Notes under the pieces: model-generated
Databases searched by the model: none
Seen by the model: the letters and a program-made list of their open reading frames with translations, nothing else
What the model was told of the DNA's origin: nothing
DNA from: Acidobacteriota bacterium
Lineage (GTDB): Bacteria > Acidobacteriota > Terriglobia > Bryobacterales > Bryobacteraceae
Assembly: GCA_023380575.1 (NCBI GenBank)
Contig: JAMCRM010000225.1
Coordinates: forward strand, 1 to 7,535
Reading direction: 5' to 3'
Length of the DNA stretch: 7,535 bases
Made by a program: the position numbers and the translations under genes
Shown: positions 1-6,244 of the stretch, piece after piece
Layout: each line of letters begins with the position of its first letter
How positions within the stretch are numbered: the stretch's first letter is position 1

Positions 1-510
1 CAGCGCGCGCGCCGCGGCATCAGCTATCTGCCGCAGGAGGCTTCGGTCTTCCGCAAGCTTACCGTGGAAGAGAACCTCCTGGCCATACTGGAGACCCTGC
101 CCCTGCGCGGGGCCGAGCGGCGCGAGACCATGGACCGCCTGATCGAGCAACTGGGCCTCGAAAAGGTGCGCAACAGCCGCGGCTATATGCTCTCCGGCGG
201 CGAGCGGCGGCGTGTGGAAATTGCCCGCTCGCTGGTGATCAATCCTAATTTCCTGCTGCTTGACGAACCCTTCTCCGGCATCGACCCGATCCAGGTACTG
301 GAGCTGCAGCGTATCATTTTCGATCTGAAACGCTCCGGCATCGGGATCCTTGTCACGGACCACAACGTGCGCGAGACCCTTATGGTGACGGACCGCGCCT
401 ACATCATCAATAACGGCCGCATCTTCCGCGCCGGCAGCCCGGACGCCCTGGGGCGCGACCCCGAGGTCAAGCGCGTCTACCTGGGCGAAGGCTTCCAACT
501 CGGGCTCTAG
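1..510 (+). CDS. lptB: LptB, LPS export ABC transporter ATPase (5' end outside window)
   Basis: Cytoplasmic ATPase of the LptB2FG complex, which extracts lipopolysaccharide from the inner membrane and feeds it to the LptA bridge. The window holds the last 169 residues, open from base 1; the Walker A part lies upstream. Counting from the first visible residue, I see the LptB-style Q-loop segment [18 protein letters not shown] (residues 9-26, Q12), the ABC signature [13 protein letters not shown] (64-76), Walker B LLLDEP followed by FSGIDP (85-95), and the H-loop histidine in VTDHNVRET (H121). [17 protein letters not shown] together with the DPxVKRVYLG ending is characteristic of LptB rather than of amino-acid (LivF/LivG) transporters. 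The TAG stop is at 508-510. The next gene on the strand begins 38 bases later and is not an Lpt gene or rpoN, the partners often found next to lptB. Identity is very secure; only the N-terminus is missing. Confidence 0.96.
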   Translation, partial: QRARRGISYLPQEASVFRKLTVEENLLAILETLPLRGAERRETMDRLIEQLGLEKVRNSRGYMLSGGERRRVEIARSLVINPNFLLLDEPFSGIDPIQVLELQRIIFDLKRSGIGILVTDHNVRETLMVTDRAYIINNGRIFRAGSPDALGRDPEVKRVYLGEGFQLGL

Positions 511-544
511 AATGGTAACCCGATTGCTACGCTGTGCGTAGCAA
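508..544 (+). promoter_or_regulatory. Possible -10 box plus perfect 9-bp hairpin before the barrel-protein start
   Basis: TTGCTACGC (524-532), loop TGT, GCGTAGCAA (536-544) form a perfect 9-bp stem ending four bases before the ATG at 549. There is no T-run behind it, so it is a poor terminator. No Shine-Dalgarno sequence lies in the usual window before 549; that space is the 3' arm. TAGAAT (508-513), which includes the lptB stop codon, resembles a -10 box, but I see no matching -35. If transcription began there the hairpin would sit at the extreme 5' end of the message. The hairpin is directly visible; its function is inference. Confidence 0.4.
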
Positions 545-548
545 CATT

Positions 549-1157
549 ATGCGAGCTTTGTTCCTGTTCCTCATCGGTGCGGCTTCAGCCTTTTCGGCGC
601 CTTTCACGATCGGAGTTAAAGCCGGTGTTCCTCTAACGGATTTCTTCAGTACGGTGCAGAGCCCCAACTTCGGTTTCAACTCGAGCACCAAACGTTACAT
701 TATCGGACCCACCGCGCAACTGAATCTGCCCTTGGGCTTCGCCGTCGAGTTCGATGCTCTCTACCGGCGGTTCAATTACAATTCCACCTCCACTCTGCCG
801 GATCTTGCCAGTCAGACCAGCGGCAACGCCTGGGAATTTCCGCTCCTGCTGAAATACCGCTTTCCGGGCGTGGTGATTCGGCCTTTCGTGGACGCGGGTG
901 TGGCCTGGGACACCTTGAGTGGATTGAAGCAGTCCTTTTCCAATGCCATCAGTACCGGCAACCCGGCACAGTTGCGCAACAGCACGACCACAGGCATCGT
1001 GGTGGGAGGCGGGCTGGACGTCCACGCTATCGTTCTCCACATCGCCCCGGAAGTGCGCTTTACGCACTGGGGTTCGGAGCACTTTCGCGACGCGGTCAAC
1101 AACCTGATTCACTCCAACCAGAACCAGGCCGAGTTCCTGCTGGGCATCACATTCTAA
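549..1157 (+). CDS. Secreted outer-membrane beta-barrel protein, function unknown
   Basis: A 202-residue protein starting at ATG 549 with a clear signal peptide: MRALFLFLIGAASAFSA (1-17), short basic start, hydrophobic core and an A-x-A-type cleavage site. The mature part shows alternating hydrophobic/polar strands with aromatic residues (for example FAVEFDALYRRFNY, FPLLLKYRF, VRFTHW) and ends in EFLLGITF. A terminal phenylalanine after a final amphipathic strand is the usual signal for insertion by the BAM machinery. Length and pattern suggest a small eight-stranded-type barrel of the broad OMP_b-brl/porin-like superfamily; I cannot name a substrate or enzyme activity. A GTG in the same frame at 534 would give a longer product, but it lies in a hairpin and would put five extra residues (MRSNI) before the signal peptide, so 549 is preferred. 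It follows lptB on the same strand, 38 bases away. Class is fairly secure, function unknown. Confidence 0.75.
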   Translation: MRALFLFLIGAASAFSAPFTIGVKAGVPLTDFFSTVQSPNFGFNSSTKRYIIGPTAQLNLPLGFAVEFDALYRRFNYNSTSTLPDLASQTSGNAWEFPLLLKYRFPGVVIRPFVDAGVAWDTLSGLKQSFSNAISTGNPAQLRNSTTTGIVVGGGLDVHAIVLHIAPEVRFTHWGSEHFRDAVNNLIHSNQNQAEFLLGITF

Positions 1158-1190
1158 CCGGTTTGGCGGGGCAGGCTCTTGGCGTGCAGG

Positions 1191-1228
1191 GCAAAAACAG
1201 GGCAGAAATGTTTTGCGCACTTCTGCCC
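1191..1228 (-). terminator. Rho-independent terminator after rplI
   Basis: Read on the minus strand, GGGCAGAA (1228-1221), a 13-nt loop and TTCTGCCC (1207-1200) form a perfect 8-bp stem followed at once by TGTTTTTG (1199-1192). This is the expected stem plus U-tract, 12 bases beyond the rplI stop, and it would end the long minus-strand run. Read on the plus strand the same stem could slow transcripts arriving from the barrel gene, but it is not followed by a good T-run that way. Confidence 0.8.
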
Positions 1229-1239
1229 CGCTCCGGTTC

Positions 1240-1686
1240 TTATTCTTCTTTGAGTACCTGCACGGTGATTTCGGCGGTCACGTCACGGTGCAGCCGCACC
1301 GGGACCTTGAACTCGCCAAGTTGTTTGATGGGCTCTTCCAACAGGATCTTGCGGCGGTCGATGGTGAAGTTCTGTTTCTCCAGGGCATCGGCCACGTCTT
1401 TGGAGGTTACGGAGCCGAACAACTGATCGTTTTCGCCGGCCTTCTGGGCGATGGTGACGCTTACCCCGGTCAGCAGCTTGGCCAGGTCCTGGGCTTCGCT
1501 TTGCAGCTTGGCTTCGCGGCGCAGGTGCGCCTGGCGCTCCTGTTCCACAATCTTGCGGTTGGCGTCGGTAGCCGGAACGGCGAGGTGCCGGGGGAGGAGA
1601 TAGTTGCGGGCATACCCGTCGGCCACTTTTACCACTTGGCCGCGGCTGCCGAGCCGGTCCATGTCTTCTCTCAGAATGATTTCCAT
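1240..1686 (-). CDS. rplI: 50S ribosomal protein L9
   Basis: L9 binds 23S rRNA near the base of the L1 stalk and bridges outward from the large subunit. The product is 148 residues, the usual length. The N-terminal RNA-binding domain is plain: MEIILREDMDRLGSRGQ, then VVKVADGYARNYLLPRHLA (residues 18-36, the conserved GYARNYLLP signature). A long charged connecting helix follows (about 41-75, with VEQERQAHLRREAKLQ), then the C-terminal domain (LLTGVSVTIAQKAGENDQLFGSVTSKDVADAL). The start at 1686 is fixed by the family N-terminus and by a strong ribosome binding site, GGAGGAGA (1698-1691), four bases upstream; the open frame extends further but that part overlaps the end of rpsR. It is the last gene of the S6-S18-L9 group, 16 bases after rpsR, and is followed by a good terminator. 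Nothing odd is visible. Confidence 0.98.
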   Translation of the reverse strand: MEIILREDMDRLGSRGQVVKVADGYARNYLLPRHLAVPATDANRKIVEQERQAHLRREAKLQSEAQDLAKLLTGVSVTIAQKAGENDQLFGSVTSKDVADALEKQNFTIDRRKILLEEPIKQLGEFKVPVRLHRDVTAEITVQVLKEE

Positions 1687-1702
1687 GTGCTCTCCTCCGG
1701 CC

Positions 1703-2002
1703 CTAGAAGGTTGCCGCGAACGGCAGCAGGGCAATGTTCCGCGACTTTTTGATAGCGTCGGTCAGCCGCCGCTGGTGCGGAGCGCAGACGCCCGAGATGC
1801 GGCGCGGGATGATCTTGCCGCGCTCGGCCACGAAGGCATGCAGCATCTTGACGTCCTTGTAGTTGATGTCGTCCACTTTTTCCACGCAGAAACGGCATAC
1901 CTTCTTGCGGCGGAAGTACTGCTTTTTCTGGGTTACGACGGCCTTGTCTCCGCCCGTGGGACGTTGGGCGGCGCTGCCGGGTTTTCCTCTCGATTCAGCC
2001 AT
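1703..2002 (-). CDS. rpsR: 30S ribosomal protein S18, zinc-binding type
   Basis: Small-subunit protein that pairs with S6 on the platform of the 30S particle. The product is 99 residues, longer than the usual roughly 75, because of a basic, Gly/Ala-rich N-terminal tail of about 22 residues. The core is typical: [49 protein letters not shown], ending in [10 protein letters not shown]. Four metal ligands are visible: C36 and C39 (CRFC), C73 and H76 (CAPH), so this is the zinc-carrying (C+) form of S18. The start at 2002 has AAGGAGG on the minus strand (about 2019-2013), lying in the last codons of rpsF, which ends five bases before. It sits directly after rpsF with no ssb or priB between them, the insertion found there in many other bacteria. 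Very secure. Confidence 0.98.
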   Translation of the reverse strand: MAESRGKPGSAAQRPTGGDKAVVTQKKQYFRRKKVCRFCVEKVDDINYKDVKMLHAFVAERGKIIPRRISGVCAPHQRRLTDAIKKSRNIALLPFAATF

Positions 2003-2007
2003 GTTCG

Positions 2008-2451
2008 TTATGCCTCCTTAGGTTGACCGGGCATGGCCGGAGCGGGGCCGGCTTCGCCCATCATCTGCTGCCCGAGCGACGGCGCCGGGCTCGGCGGGGC
2101 CGCTGCCGCCCTGCGGTGGGCGCGCTTCTCGCGTTCTTTCTTGCGCTTCTCGACACGCCGCAGCGTCTCGTCGATGCGCACGGTGAGGAATTTGATCACC
2201 AGGTCCGAGACGCGCAAGCGGCGCTCGAATTCTTTCACGGTTTCGGGACCGGAAGAAAACTGGAACAGCACGTAAGCGCCTTCGCGGTACTTGCCCACGC
2301 GATAGGCCAGCCTGCGCTTGCCCCACTTATCGACCTTGTCCACCGTGCCGCCGGCGTTCGTCAACACGCTGCGCATGTTTTCGACGAACTGATCCGCTTC
2401 CTCATCGGAAGCGTCCGGCCGGATGATGAACAGCTCTTCGTAGATTCTCAT
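2008..2451 (-). CDS. rpsF: 30S ribosomal protein S6 with Ala/Pro-rich C-terminal tail
   Basis: S6 binds 16S rRNA together with S18 on the 30S platform. Residues 1-100 form the usual ferredoxin-like fold: [18 protein letters not shown], the [15 protein letters not shown] segment (38-52), [12 protein letters not shown], and [15 protein letters not shown] (81-95). After this comes a very basic stretch ([17 protein letters not shown], 98-114) and a low-complexity tail rich in Ala, Pro, Gly and Met to residue 147; typical S6 is about 95-135 residues, so the tail is long but of a kind known in the family. The ATG overlaps the pth stop by four bases (ATGA, 2451-2448), and AGAGGT just upstream is a usable but modest ribosome binding site. 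With pth broken, terminating ribosomes would no longer reach this overlap, so S6 must rely on its own initiation. Identity is very secure. Confidence 0.97.
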   Translation of the reverse strand: MRIYEELFIIRPDASDEEADQFVENMRSVLTNAGGTVDKVDKWGKRRLAYRVGKYREGAYVLFQFSSGPETVKEFERRLRVSDLVIKFLTVRIDETLRRVEKRKKEREKRAHRRAAAAPPSPAPSLGQQMMGEAGPAPAMPGQPKEA

Positions 2452-3022
2452 ACTACCTCTGGGTTTAAGCCTTGGGCGCGACGATTGAACCTCGTCATGG
2501 CCTTCTCGACGCCTTCGGCGATTATGGACTCGACGGCTTCGGCGCCAACGCCGACCGTCTCCTCCAATTCCTTCAACTGCGAGCGCTTAAAGGGCGCCAG
2601 CACGAATTCCGCGCCATCGCGAATGGGGTGGCCGGGATGAATCCCCAGGCGCACCCGGACAATCCCGGTGGTCCCCAGGCTGTGGATCACGGAATCCATT
2701 CCATTGTGCCCGGCGGCGGAGCCGCTGGGTTTGATTCGCAACCCGGTCCACGGCAGGTCCAGCTCATCGTAGACCACGATGAGGTCCTCCGTGGCAATCG
2801 CATGCTGAGCGAAGTTCCGCTCAGGTTCATATAGGTCTGGGGCTTGGCCAGCATCACGGGCTTCCCGCAAATCTACCCCACGCCCGTTAGGGCTTTGGAA
2901 TCCTTGCGGTCCACCCGTATGCCGTGGCGCCCGGCCAACCGGTCCACCACCATAAACCCGAGGTTATGCGGCGTGAGGGCGTATTGTGCGCCCGGATTGC
3001 CGAGCCCGGCCACCAGCAACAT
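2448..3022 (-). pseudogene. pth: Peptidyl-tRNA hydrolase, broken by a stop codon and a frameshift
   Basis: Pth frees tRNA from peptidyl-tRNA that drops off ribosomes and is normally essential. ATG 3022 lies six bases after the rplY stop and opens [20 protein letters not shown], the classic Pth N-terminus, but residue 50 is TAG (2875-2873). The same frame continues beyond it with GKPVMLAKPQTYMNLSGTSL. Near 2799-2815 the frame then changes, and the second frame carries ATEDLIVVYDELDLP, GSAAGHNGMDSVIHSLGTTG and a normal C-terminus ending at 2448. From GLGNPG to NLSG the length matches B. subtilis Pth as I remember it. Between NLSG and DELDLP there are 47 nt where B. subtilis and E. coli have 21 codons, so about 16 nt seem lost. 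Catalytic residues N9, H19, N66, the Asp of DELDLP and the Asn of GHNG are all still encoded, which points to very recent damage. Alternative: consensus errors in the assembly. Confidence 0.88.
2805..2824 (-). repeat. Perfect 7-bp inverted repeat at the pth frameshift
   Basis: CTGAGCG (minus strand 2824-2818), loop GAACTT, CGCTCAG (2811-2805). The repeat covers the codons just after NLSG and coincides with the place where the pth reading frame changes. Short palindromes can promote slippage-type deletions, so it may mark the lesion, but a 7-bp palindrome in GC-rich DNA can also be chance. Confidence 0.45.
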
Positions 3023-3028
3023 GAACGC

Positions 3029-3721
3029 TTATTTCTTCTTGCCCTTCTCCGCCTCGGCCTCTTCTTCCTTCTTGCCCTTCTTGATCACTTCGGGCTCGGA
3101 ACCGGCCGCGGGAGTGGCGGCGCCTTCGGCGGCGGGGGCGGCAGCGGGCGCTTCCTCGGCCTTCAAGGCCACTACGTGGGCGATCACGGAATCGGCCGGA
3201 CTGGTCAGGTGCATGGAGCCGGAGAGTTGCACGTCGCCGGCGCGCACGCTCTGCCCGATCATGAGTTCGCTGACGTCGAGCGAGAACTGCTCCGGAATCT
3301 CGCCCGGCAGGCACTCGATTTCGAGCGAGCGGTTCACCAGTTCGAAGTGGCCGCCCTGCACCTTGACGCCCTTGGGCTCGCCTTCCGTGACTACCGGGAC
3401 GGAAACGCGGATACGCTTGGTGAGGTCGATGCGCTTGAAATCCGCGTGCAGCAGGTTGCCCTTCAAAGGATCGGTCTGCTGGTCCACCACCATGACCGGA
3501 GTCTTCTCGTGGCCGTTGATGTCCAGATCGAAAATGGTGTTGTAACCCGTGGCGCTGCGGATGATGGCGACGATCTGCCGCGGATCTACGGCAATGGAAA
3601 CGGGGTCCTTGAATGCGCCGTAAACAACCGCCGGGATTTTTCCGTCGCGGCGGGTGCGGCGGGCTTCATTCTTACCGCGCGACACACGTACGTCGGCGGG
3701 AACGGTAATGCTGGTTTTCAA
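3029..3721 (-). CDS. rplY: 50S ribosomal protein L25, long CTC/TL5 form, TTG start
   Basis: L25 binds 5S rRNA; long versions (TL5, general stress protein CTC) carry an additional beta domain. The product is 230 residues. Residues about 1-90 are the 5S-binding domain (SRGKNEARRTRRDGKIPAVV and DPLKGNLLHADFKRI), and about 95-187 the second domain (KRIRVSVPVVTEGEPKGVK, GHFELVNRSLEIECLPGEIP, SPADSVIAHVV). A 40-residue tail of low complexity follows, first Ala/Pro/Glu-rich and then Lys/Glu-rich, ending in EAEKGKKK. I chose TTG 3721 because it gives MKTSITVPADVR, where the family begins, and has AAGGAG (3733-3728) six bases upstream; the open frame continues upstream to 3766 but has no good alternative. 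It follows prs after 119 non-coding bases and precedes the pth remnant by six. Identity is very secure and the start reasonably so. Confidence 0.95.
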   Translation of the reverse strand: MKTSITVPADVRVSRGKNEARRTRRDGKIPAVVYGAFKDPVSIAVDPRQIVAIIRSATGYNTIFDLDINGHEKTPVMVVDQQTDPLKGNLLHADFKRIDLTKRIRVSVPVVTEGEPKGVKVQGGHFELVNRSLEIECLPGEIPEQFSLDVSELMIGQSVRAGDVQLSGSMHLTSPADSVIAHVVALKAEEAPAAAPAAEGAATPAAGSEPEVIKKGKKEEEAEAEKGKKK

Positions 3722-3727
3722 TGCGTT

Positions 3728-3771
3728 CTCCTTATGCGGGATGCAAGTCCGATGTGGAGGACACAAATCCC
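3728..3771 (-). promoter_or_regulatory. Structured rplY leader with ribosome binding site
   Basis: On the minus strand GGGAT (3771-3767) pairs with ATCCC (3742-3738), and inside it GTCC (3762-3759) pairs with GGAC (3750-3747). Symmetric 4x4 internal loops (TTGT opposite TTGC) and an 8-nt apical loop complete the structure. It ends four bases before the AAGGAG ribosome binding site (3733-3728) of rplY. The CCTCC around the apical loop could also pair with that site. I found no convincing promoter in the 119-base gap. A regulatory role such as autogenous control by L25 is a guess. Confidence 0.35.
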
Positions 3772-3840
3772 CCCGTGGGTTGCAGAGCCCGTAAACTTCT
3801 ATTGAACCACAATTCGGGCCGGAGATGGGTCGCCGTTACG

Positions 3841-4785
3841 CTAAATAAACAGGATGCTGACCGAGGTCTCTTCGTGAATCGACTGGATGGCCCGTGCCAA
3901 CAGCGAGGCCACCGAAAGCTGCCGGATGCGCCCGCTCTTCCTGGCCGCCTCCGACAACGGAATTGAATTCGAGAACACCACTTCCTTGATCTGGGATGCT
4001 ACGATGCGTTCAATGGCGGGGCCCGAAAGCACCGCATGGGTGGCGCAGGCGGAAACCGACAGCGCGCCGCGCTCCATGAGCGCCTCGGCGCCCTTTACCA
4101 GGGTGCCGGCGGTATCGATCAAATCGTCCACCATCAGGCAGTTGCGGCCTTCCACCTGGCCCACCACGTTCATCACTTCGGCGACGTTGGCTTCTTCCCG
4201 GCGCTTATCGATAATGGCCAGCGGCGCGTTCAGCCTTTTGGCGAAGGCGCGGGCGCGCTCCACGCCGCCGGCATCCGGCGAAATCACGGTGAGCTTGGGA
4301 ATGTTCAGGGGCTTGAAGTATTCCACCATCACCGGGGAGGCGAACAGGTGGTCCACCGGGATGTCGAAAAAGCCCTGAATCTGGGCGGCGTGCAGGTCTA
4401 GCGCCAGAATGCGATTGGCGCCCGCCGTCTCCAGCAGCTTGGCCACCAGCTTGGCGGAAATCGGCACGCGCGGTTTGTCCTTGCGGTCCTGGCGCGCGTA
4501 GCCGTAGTAGGGCAGCACCGCCGTGATCCGCTCGGCCGAGGCCAGCTTCAAGGCATGGATCATGAGCAGCAGCTCCATGAGGTGCTGGTCCACCGGCGTG
4601 GAAGTGGACTGGATCACGAAAACGTCCGCGCCGCGCACGTTCTCCTGGATCTGGACGTAATCTTCCCCGTCGGAGAAGGTCCTTGCCATGGCGCGGCCCA
4701 GTTCGATTCCGAGCGCCACACAGATCTCCCGTGCCAGGGAAGGGTTGGCGTTGCCGCTGAAAACTTTGAGACGGTCGAGACTCAT
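3841..4785 (-). CDS. prs: Ribose-phosphate pyrophosphokinase (PRPP synthetase)
   Basis: Cytosolic enzyme that transfers pyrophosphate from ATP to ribose-5-phosphate, making PRPP for purine, pyrimidine, NAD, histidine and tryptophan synthesis. The product is 314 residues, normal for class I enzymes. Visible motifs: FSGNANPSLA (9-18), FSDGEDYVQI (37-46), PYYGYARQDRKD (92-103, ATP and Mg binding), LDLHAAQIQGFFDIPVDHL (129-147), ISPDAGGVERAR (168-179), the catalytic-loop DKRR (193-196), and the PRPP loop VDDLIDTAGT (219-228). I chose ATG 4785 rather than the upstream ATG 4812 because it gives the family N-terminus [11 protein letters not shown] and overlaps the ispE stop as ATGA, repeating the overlap pattern of this cluster; neither start has a strong Shine-Dalgarno sequence. 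Two genes upstream is apt, which uses PRPP. A strong promoter-like sequence inside ispE could transcribe it separately. Confidence 0.97.
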   Translation of the reverse strand: MSLDRLKVFSGNANPSLAREICVALGIELGRAMARTFSDGEDYVQIQENVRGADVFVIQSTSTPVDQHLMELLLMIHALKLASAERITAVLPYYGYARQDRKDKPRVPISAKLVAKLLETAGANRILALDLHAAQIQGFFDIPVDHLFASPVMVEYFKPLNIPKLTVISPDAGGVERARAFAKRLNAPLAIIDKRREEANVAEVMNVVGQVEGRNCLMVDDLIDTAGTLVKGAEALMERGALSVSACATHAVLSGPAIERIVASQIKEVVFSNSIPLSEAARKSGRIRQLSVASLLARAIQSIHEETSVSILFI

Positions 4786-5726
4786 CGCGCGTATCGGCTT
4801 AGGAGAGGCCATATGGGGTTGTTTTCTATGTGCGCTCGCAACTGGCGCCGCCAGAGCGAGCGATACCGTGTGCGGCTGACCAGGGTGATCGGGAAGACCC
4901 GTTCCCCCCGCAGCGCTTCCAGGGCGCGGGTGGCATCGGCACGAGTGCGGAATAACCCGAACAAGGCGGAACCACTCCCTGTCATCAAGGCCGGCCGGGC
5001 ACCCAACTCAGCCAACCGGCACTTCGCGCGGGCAAGTTGCGGGTATTGCTCCAAAACCACGGTTTCAAAGTCGTTACGCGGCGTGTCCCAACTCCCGCCC
5101 CAAACTTGCGACTGGACATTAACTATTTTATTTTGTTGTGGTTCGCTTGTCAAACGGGCGCTCAGCGCGCGGTACGCCTCAGGCGTTGAGACGTGCAGTC
5201 CGCTGGCCAGCAGAACGCCCGGACGCGGTGGGCCATCCGGCAAGGGATAAAGCTCCGTGCCGCGGCCCAGCGCCACCGCGGTGCCCCCCAGCAGAAAAAA
5301 AGGCACATCGCTGCCCAGCGCGGCGCCCAACTCAATAAGCCGTGTGGGTTCGATGCGGACGCCCGCCAGCACCGGGAGGGCCAGCAGAACCGCGGCGGCG
5401 TCCGAGGAACCGCCCCCCAAGCCGCCGCCCATGGGGATCTTTTTATCCAGCCGGAACGCCACCCGGCCCGTGCAGCCGGAGCTTTCGAGCACCAGCCTGG
5501 CGGCTTTTACCACCAGGTTCTCTTCGACGGGAATTTCCGCGGCGCCCTCCATCTCCACGGTGGTCGCGGGCCCGGGGGTAAAGGAGATATCCAGCCGGTC
5601 CGCCAGGGAGATGGTCTGGAAAACCGTGCGCAACTCGTGATAGTTGTCGGCACGCTTCCCCACTACCCGCAGGTCCAGGTTGACCTTGGCGAGCGCGCGA
5701 AGGCAGGCGGAACGCGTCCCGCTCAT
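4782..5726 (-). CDS. ispE: 4-diphosphocytidyl-2-C-methyl-D-erythritol kinase
   Basis: GHMP-family kinase of the non-mevalonate (MEP) isoprenoid pathway, phosphorylating the 2-hydroxyl of CDP-methylerythritol with ATP. The product is 314 residues, close to the family norm. The substrate-binding start [22 protein letters not shown] (11-32) carries the conserved lysine K14. The glycine-rich ATP loop [15 protein letters not shown] spans 97-111, the catalytic aspartate is D140 in [14 protein letters not shown], and the late GHMP motif is [12 protein letters not shown] (248-259). The start overlaps the apt stop as ATGA (5726-5723), and the stop overlaps the prs start in the same way. Residues about 191-205 ([15 protein letters not shown]) use AT-rich codons such as ATA, AAT and AAA, unlike the rest of the gene; this patch contains a near-consensus promoter for the downstream genes and lies in a part of IspE that varies between species. 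Confidence 0.96.
   Translation of the reverse strand: MSGTRSACLRALAKVNLDLRVVGKRADNYHELRTVFQTISLADRLDISFTPGPATTVEMEGAAEIPVEENLVVKAARLVLESSGCTGRVAFRLDKKIPMGGGLGGGSSDAAAVLLALPVLAGVRIEPTRLIELGAALGSDVPFFLLGGTAVALGRGTELYPLPDGPPRPGVLLASGLHVSTPEAYRALSARLTSEPQQNKIVNVQSQVWGGSWDTPRNDFETVVLEQYPQLARAKCRLAELGARPALMTGSGSALFGLFRTRADATRALEALRGERVFPITLVSRTRYRSLWRRQLRAHIENNPIWPLLSRYAR
5125..5153 (-). promoter_or_regulatory. Near-consensus sigma70-type promoter inside ispE, reading toward prs
   Basis: On the minus strand TTGACA (5153-5148, perfect -35) is followed by a 17-nt spacer and TAAAAT (5130-5125, five of six to TATAAT). The spacer and following bases are A-rich in an otherwise GC-rich gene, and codon use is distorted over exactly this stretch. 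Transcription would start near 5118, about 330 bases before the prs ATG, and could supply prs, rplY and the ribosomal genes independently of the upstream part of the run. The boxes are seen directly; activity is inferred. Confidence 0.65.
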
Positions 5727-6244
5727 CGGTCGTATTGGAGCAGTGAAAACACGTCGTGACCTGCCAGTTTGCCGCGCCCTTTCAGGAAGGTGAGCTCCAC
5801 CACGAACGCCATCCCCACCACGATACCGCCGGCGCGCTCGATGAGGCTGGCAACGGCCGCGGCGGTTCCCCCCGTGGCGAGCAGGTCATCCACTACCAGC
5901 ACGCGCTGCCCGCGCTCGATCGCGTCCTTGTGCATCTCCAGGCAGTCCGTGCCGTATTCGAGGTCGTAGCTGACCTGCAGGCATTCGGCCGGCAGTTTCT
6001 TCGGCTTGCGCACGGGGACGAAACCGGCCCCCAGCGCATAGGCCAGCGCCGGGGCGAAGATGAAGCCGCGCGCCTCGATTCCGAGCACCAGGTCGATGGG
6101 GGTGTCCTCATAGCGCGCCTTGAGCCCGTCTATGGCCGCGCGCAGCCCGCAGCGGTCTTTGAGCAGGGTGGTGATGTCGTAAAAGAGTATGCCCGGCTTG
6201 GGGAAGCCGGGGATCTCGCGGATGAGCGTCTTGAGATCGTCCAT
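5723..6244 (-). CDS. apt: Adenine phosphoribosyltransferase
   Basis: Salvage enzyme converting adenine and PRPP to AMP and pyrophosphate in the cytosol. The product is 173 residues, typical for bacterial Apt. Motifs: [21 protein letters not shown] (8-28, the usual Apt opening), [14 protein letters not shown] (55-68), [10 protein letters not shown] (76-85), [15 protein letters not shown] (95-109, Apt-specific, distinguishing it from Hpt and Xpt), and the PRPP loop [16 protein letters not shown] (115-130). The start ATG (6244-6242) overlaps the acyP stop TAA (6246-6244) by one base, and the stop overlaps the ispE ATG by four, so all three genes are probably translated from one message with coupling. 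Its co-substrate PRPP is made by Prs, two genes downstream, giving a clear metabolic link within the cluster. Identity is very secure. Confidence 0.97.
   Translation of the reverse strand: MDDLKTLIREIPGFPKPGILFYDITTLLKDRCGLRAAIDGLKARYEDTPIDLVLGIEARGFIFAPALAYALGAGFVPVRKPKKLPAECLQVSYDLEYGTDCLEMHKDAIERGQRVLVVDDLLATGGTAAAVASLIERAGGIVVGMAFVVELTFLKGRGKLAGHDVFSLLQYDR

Noticed and set aside
534..548. GTG at 534 as the start of the barrel-protein gene
   Set aside because: It begins in the loop of a perfect hairpin and adds five residues before a good signal peptide; ATG 549 fits better.
1156..1163. Palindrome AACCGGTT at the end of the barrel gene as a terminator or operator
   Set aside because: It is only an 8-base palindrome without loop or T-run; the real terminator signal is at 1191-1228.
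2532..2559. Hairpin inside pth: GACGG/CCGTC outer stem and TCGGCG/CGCCGA inner stem
   Set aside because: It lies in a normal coding stretch with GC-rich codons, has no U-run and no gene boundary nearby; probably chance.
2448..2870. The 140-codon downstream pth frame as a separate short functional gene
   Set aside because: It begins with an unsupported TTG, its first 22 or so codons are the wrong frame of pth, and it lacks the N-terminal half with the catalytic Asn and His.
2873..2875. TAG in pth as a programmed readthrough or recoded amino acid
   Set aside because: Other genes here end normally, including prs and lptB at TAG, so TAG is a stop in this organism. The second lesion also would not be mended by readthrough.
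3722..3840. A tRNA gene in the prs-rplY gap, since a tRNA-Gln often lies near prs in other bacteria
   Set aside because: Neither strand shows a GGTTCRANNC T-arm with matching acceptor and anticodon stems. The gap holds only the rplY leader hairpin and ribosome binding site.
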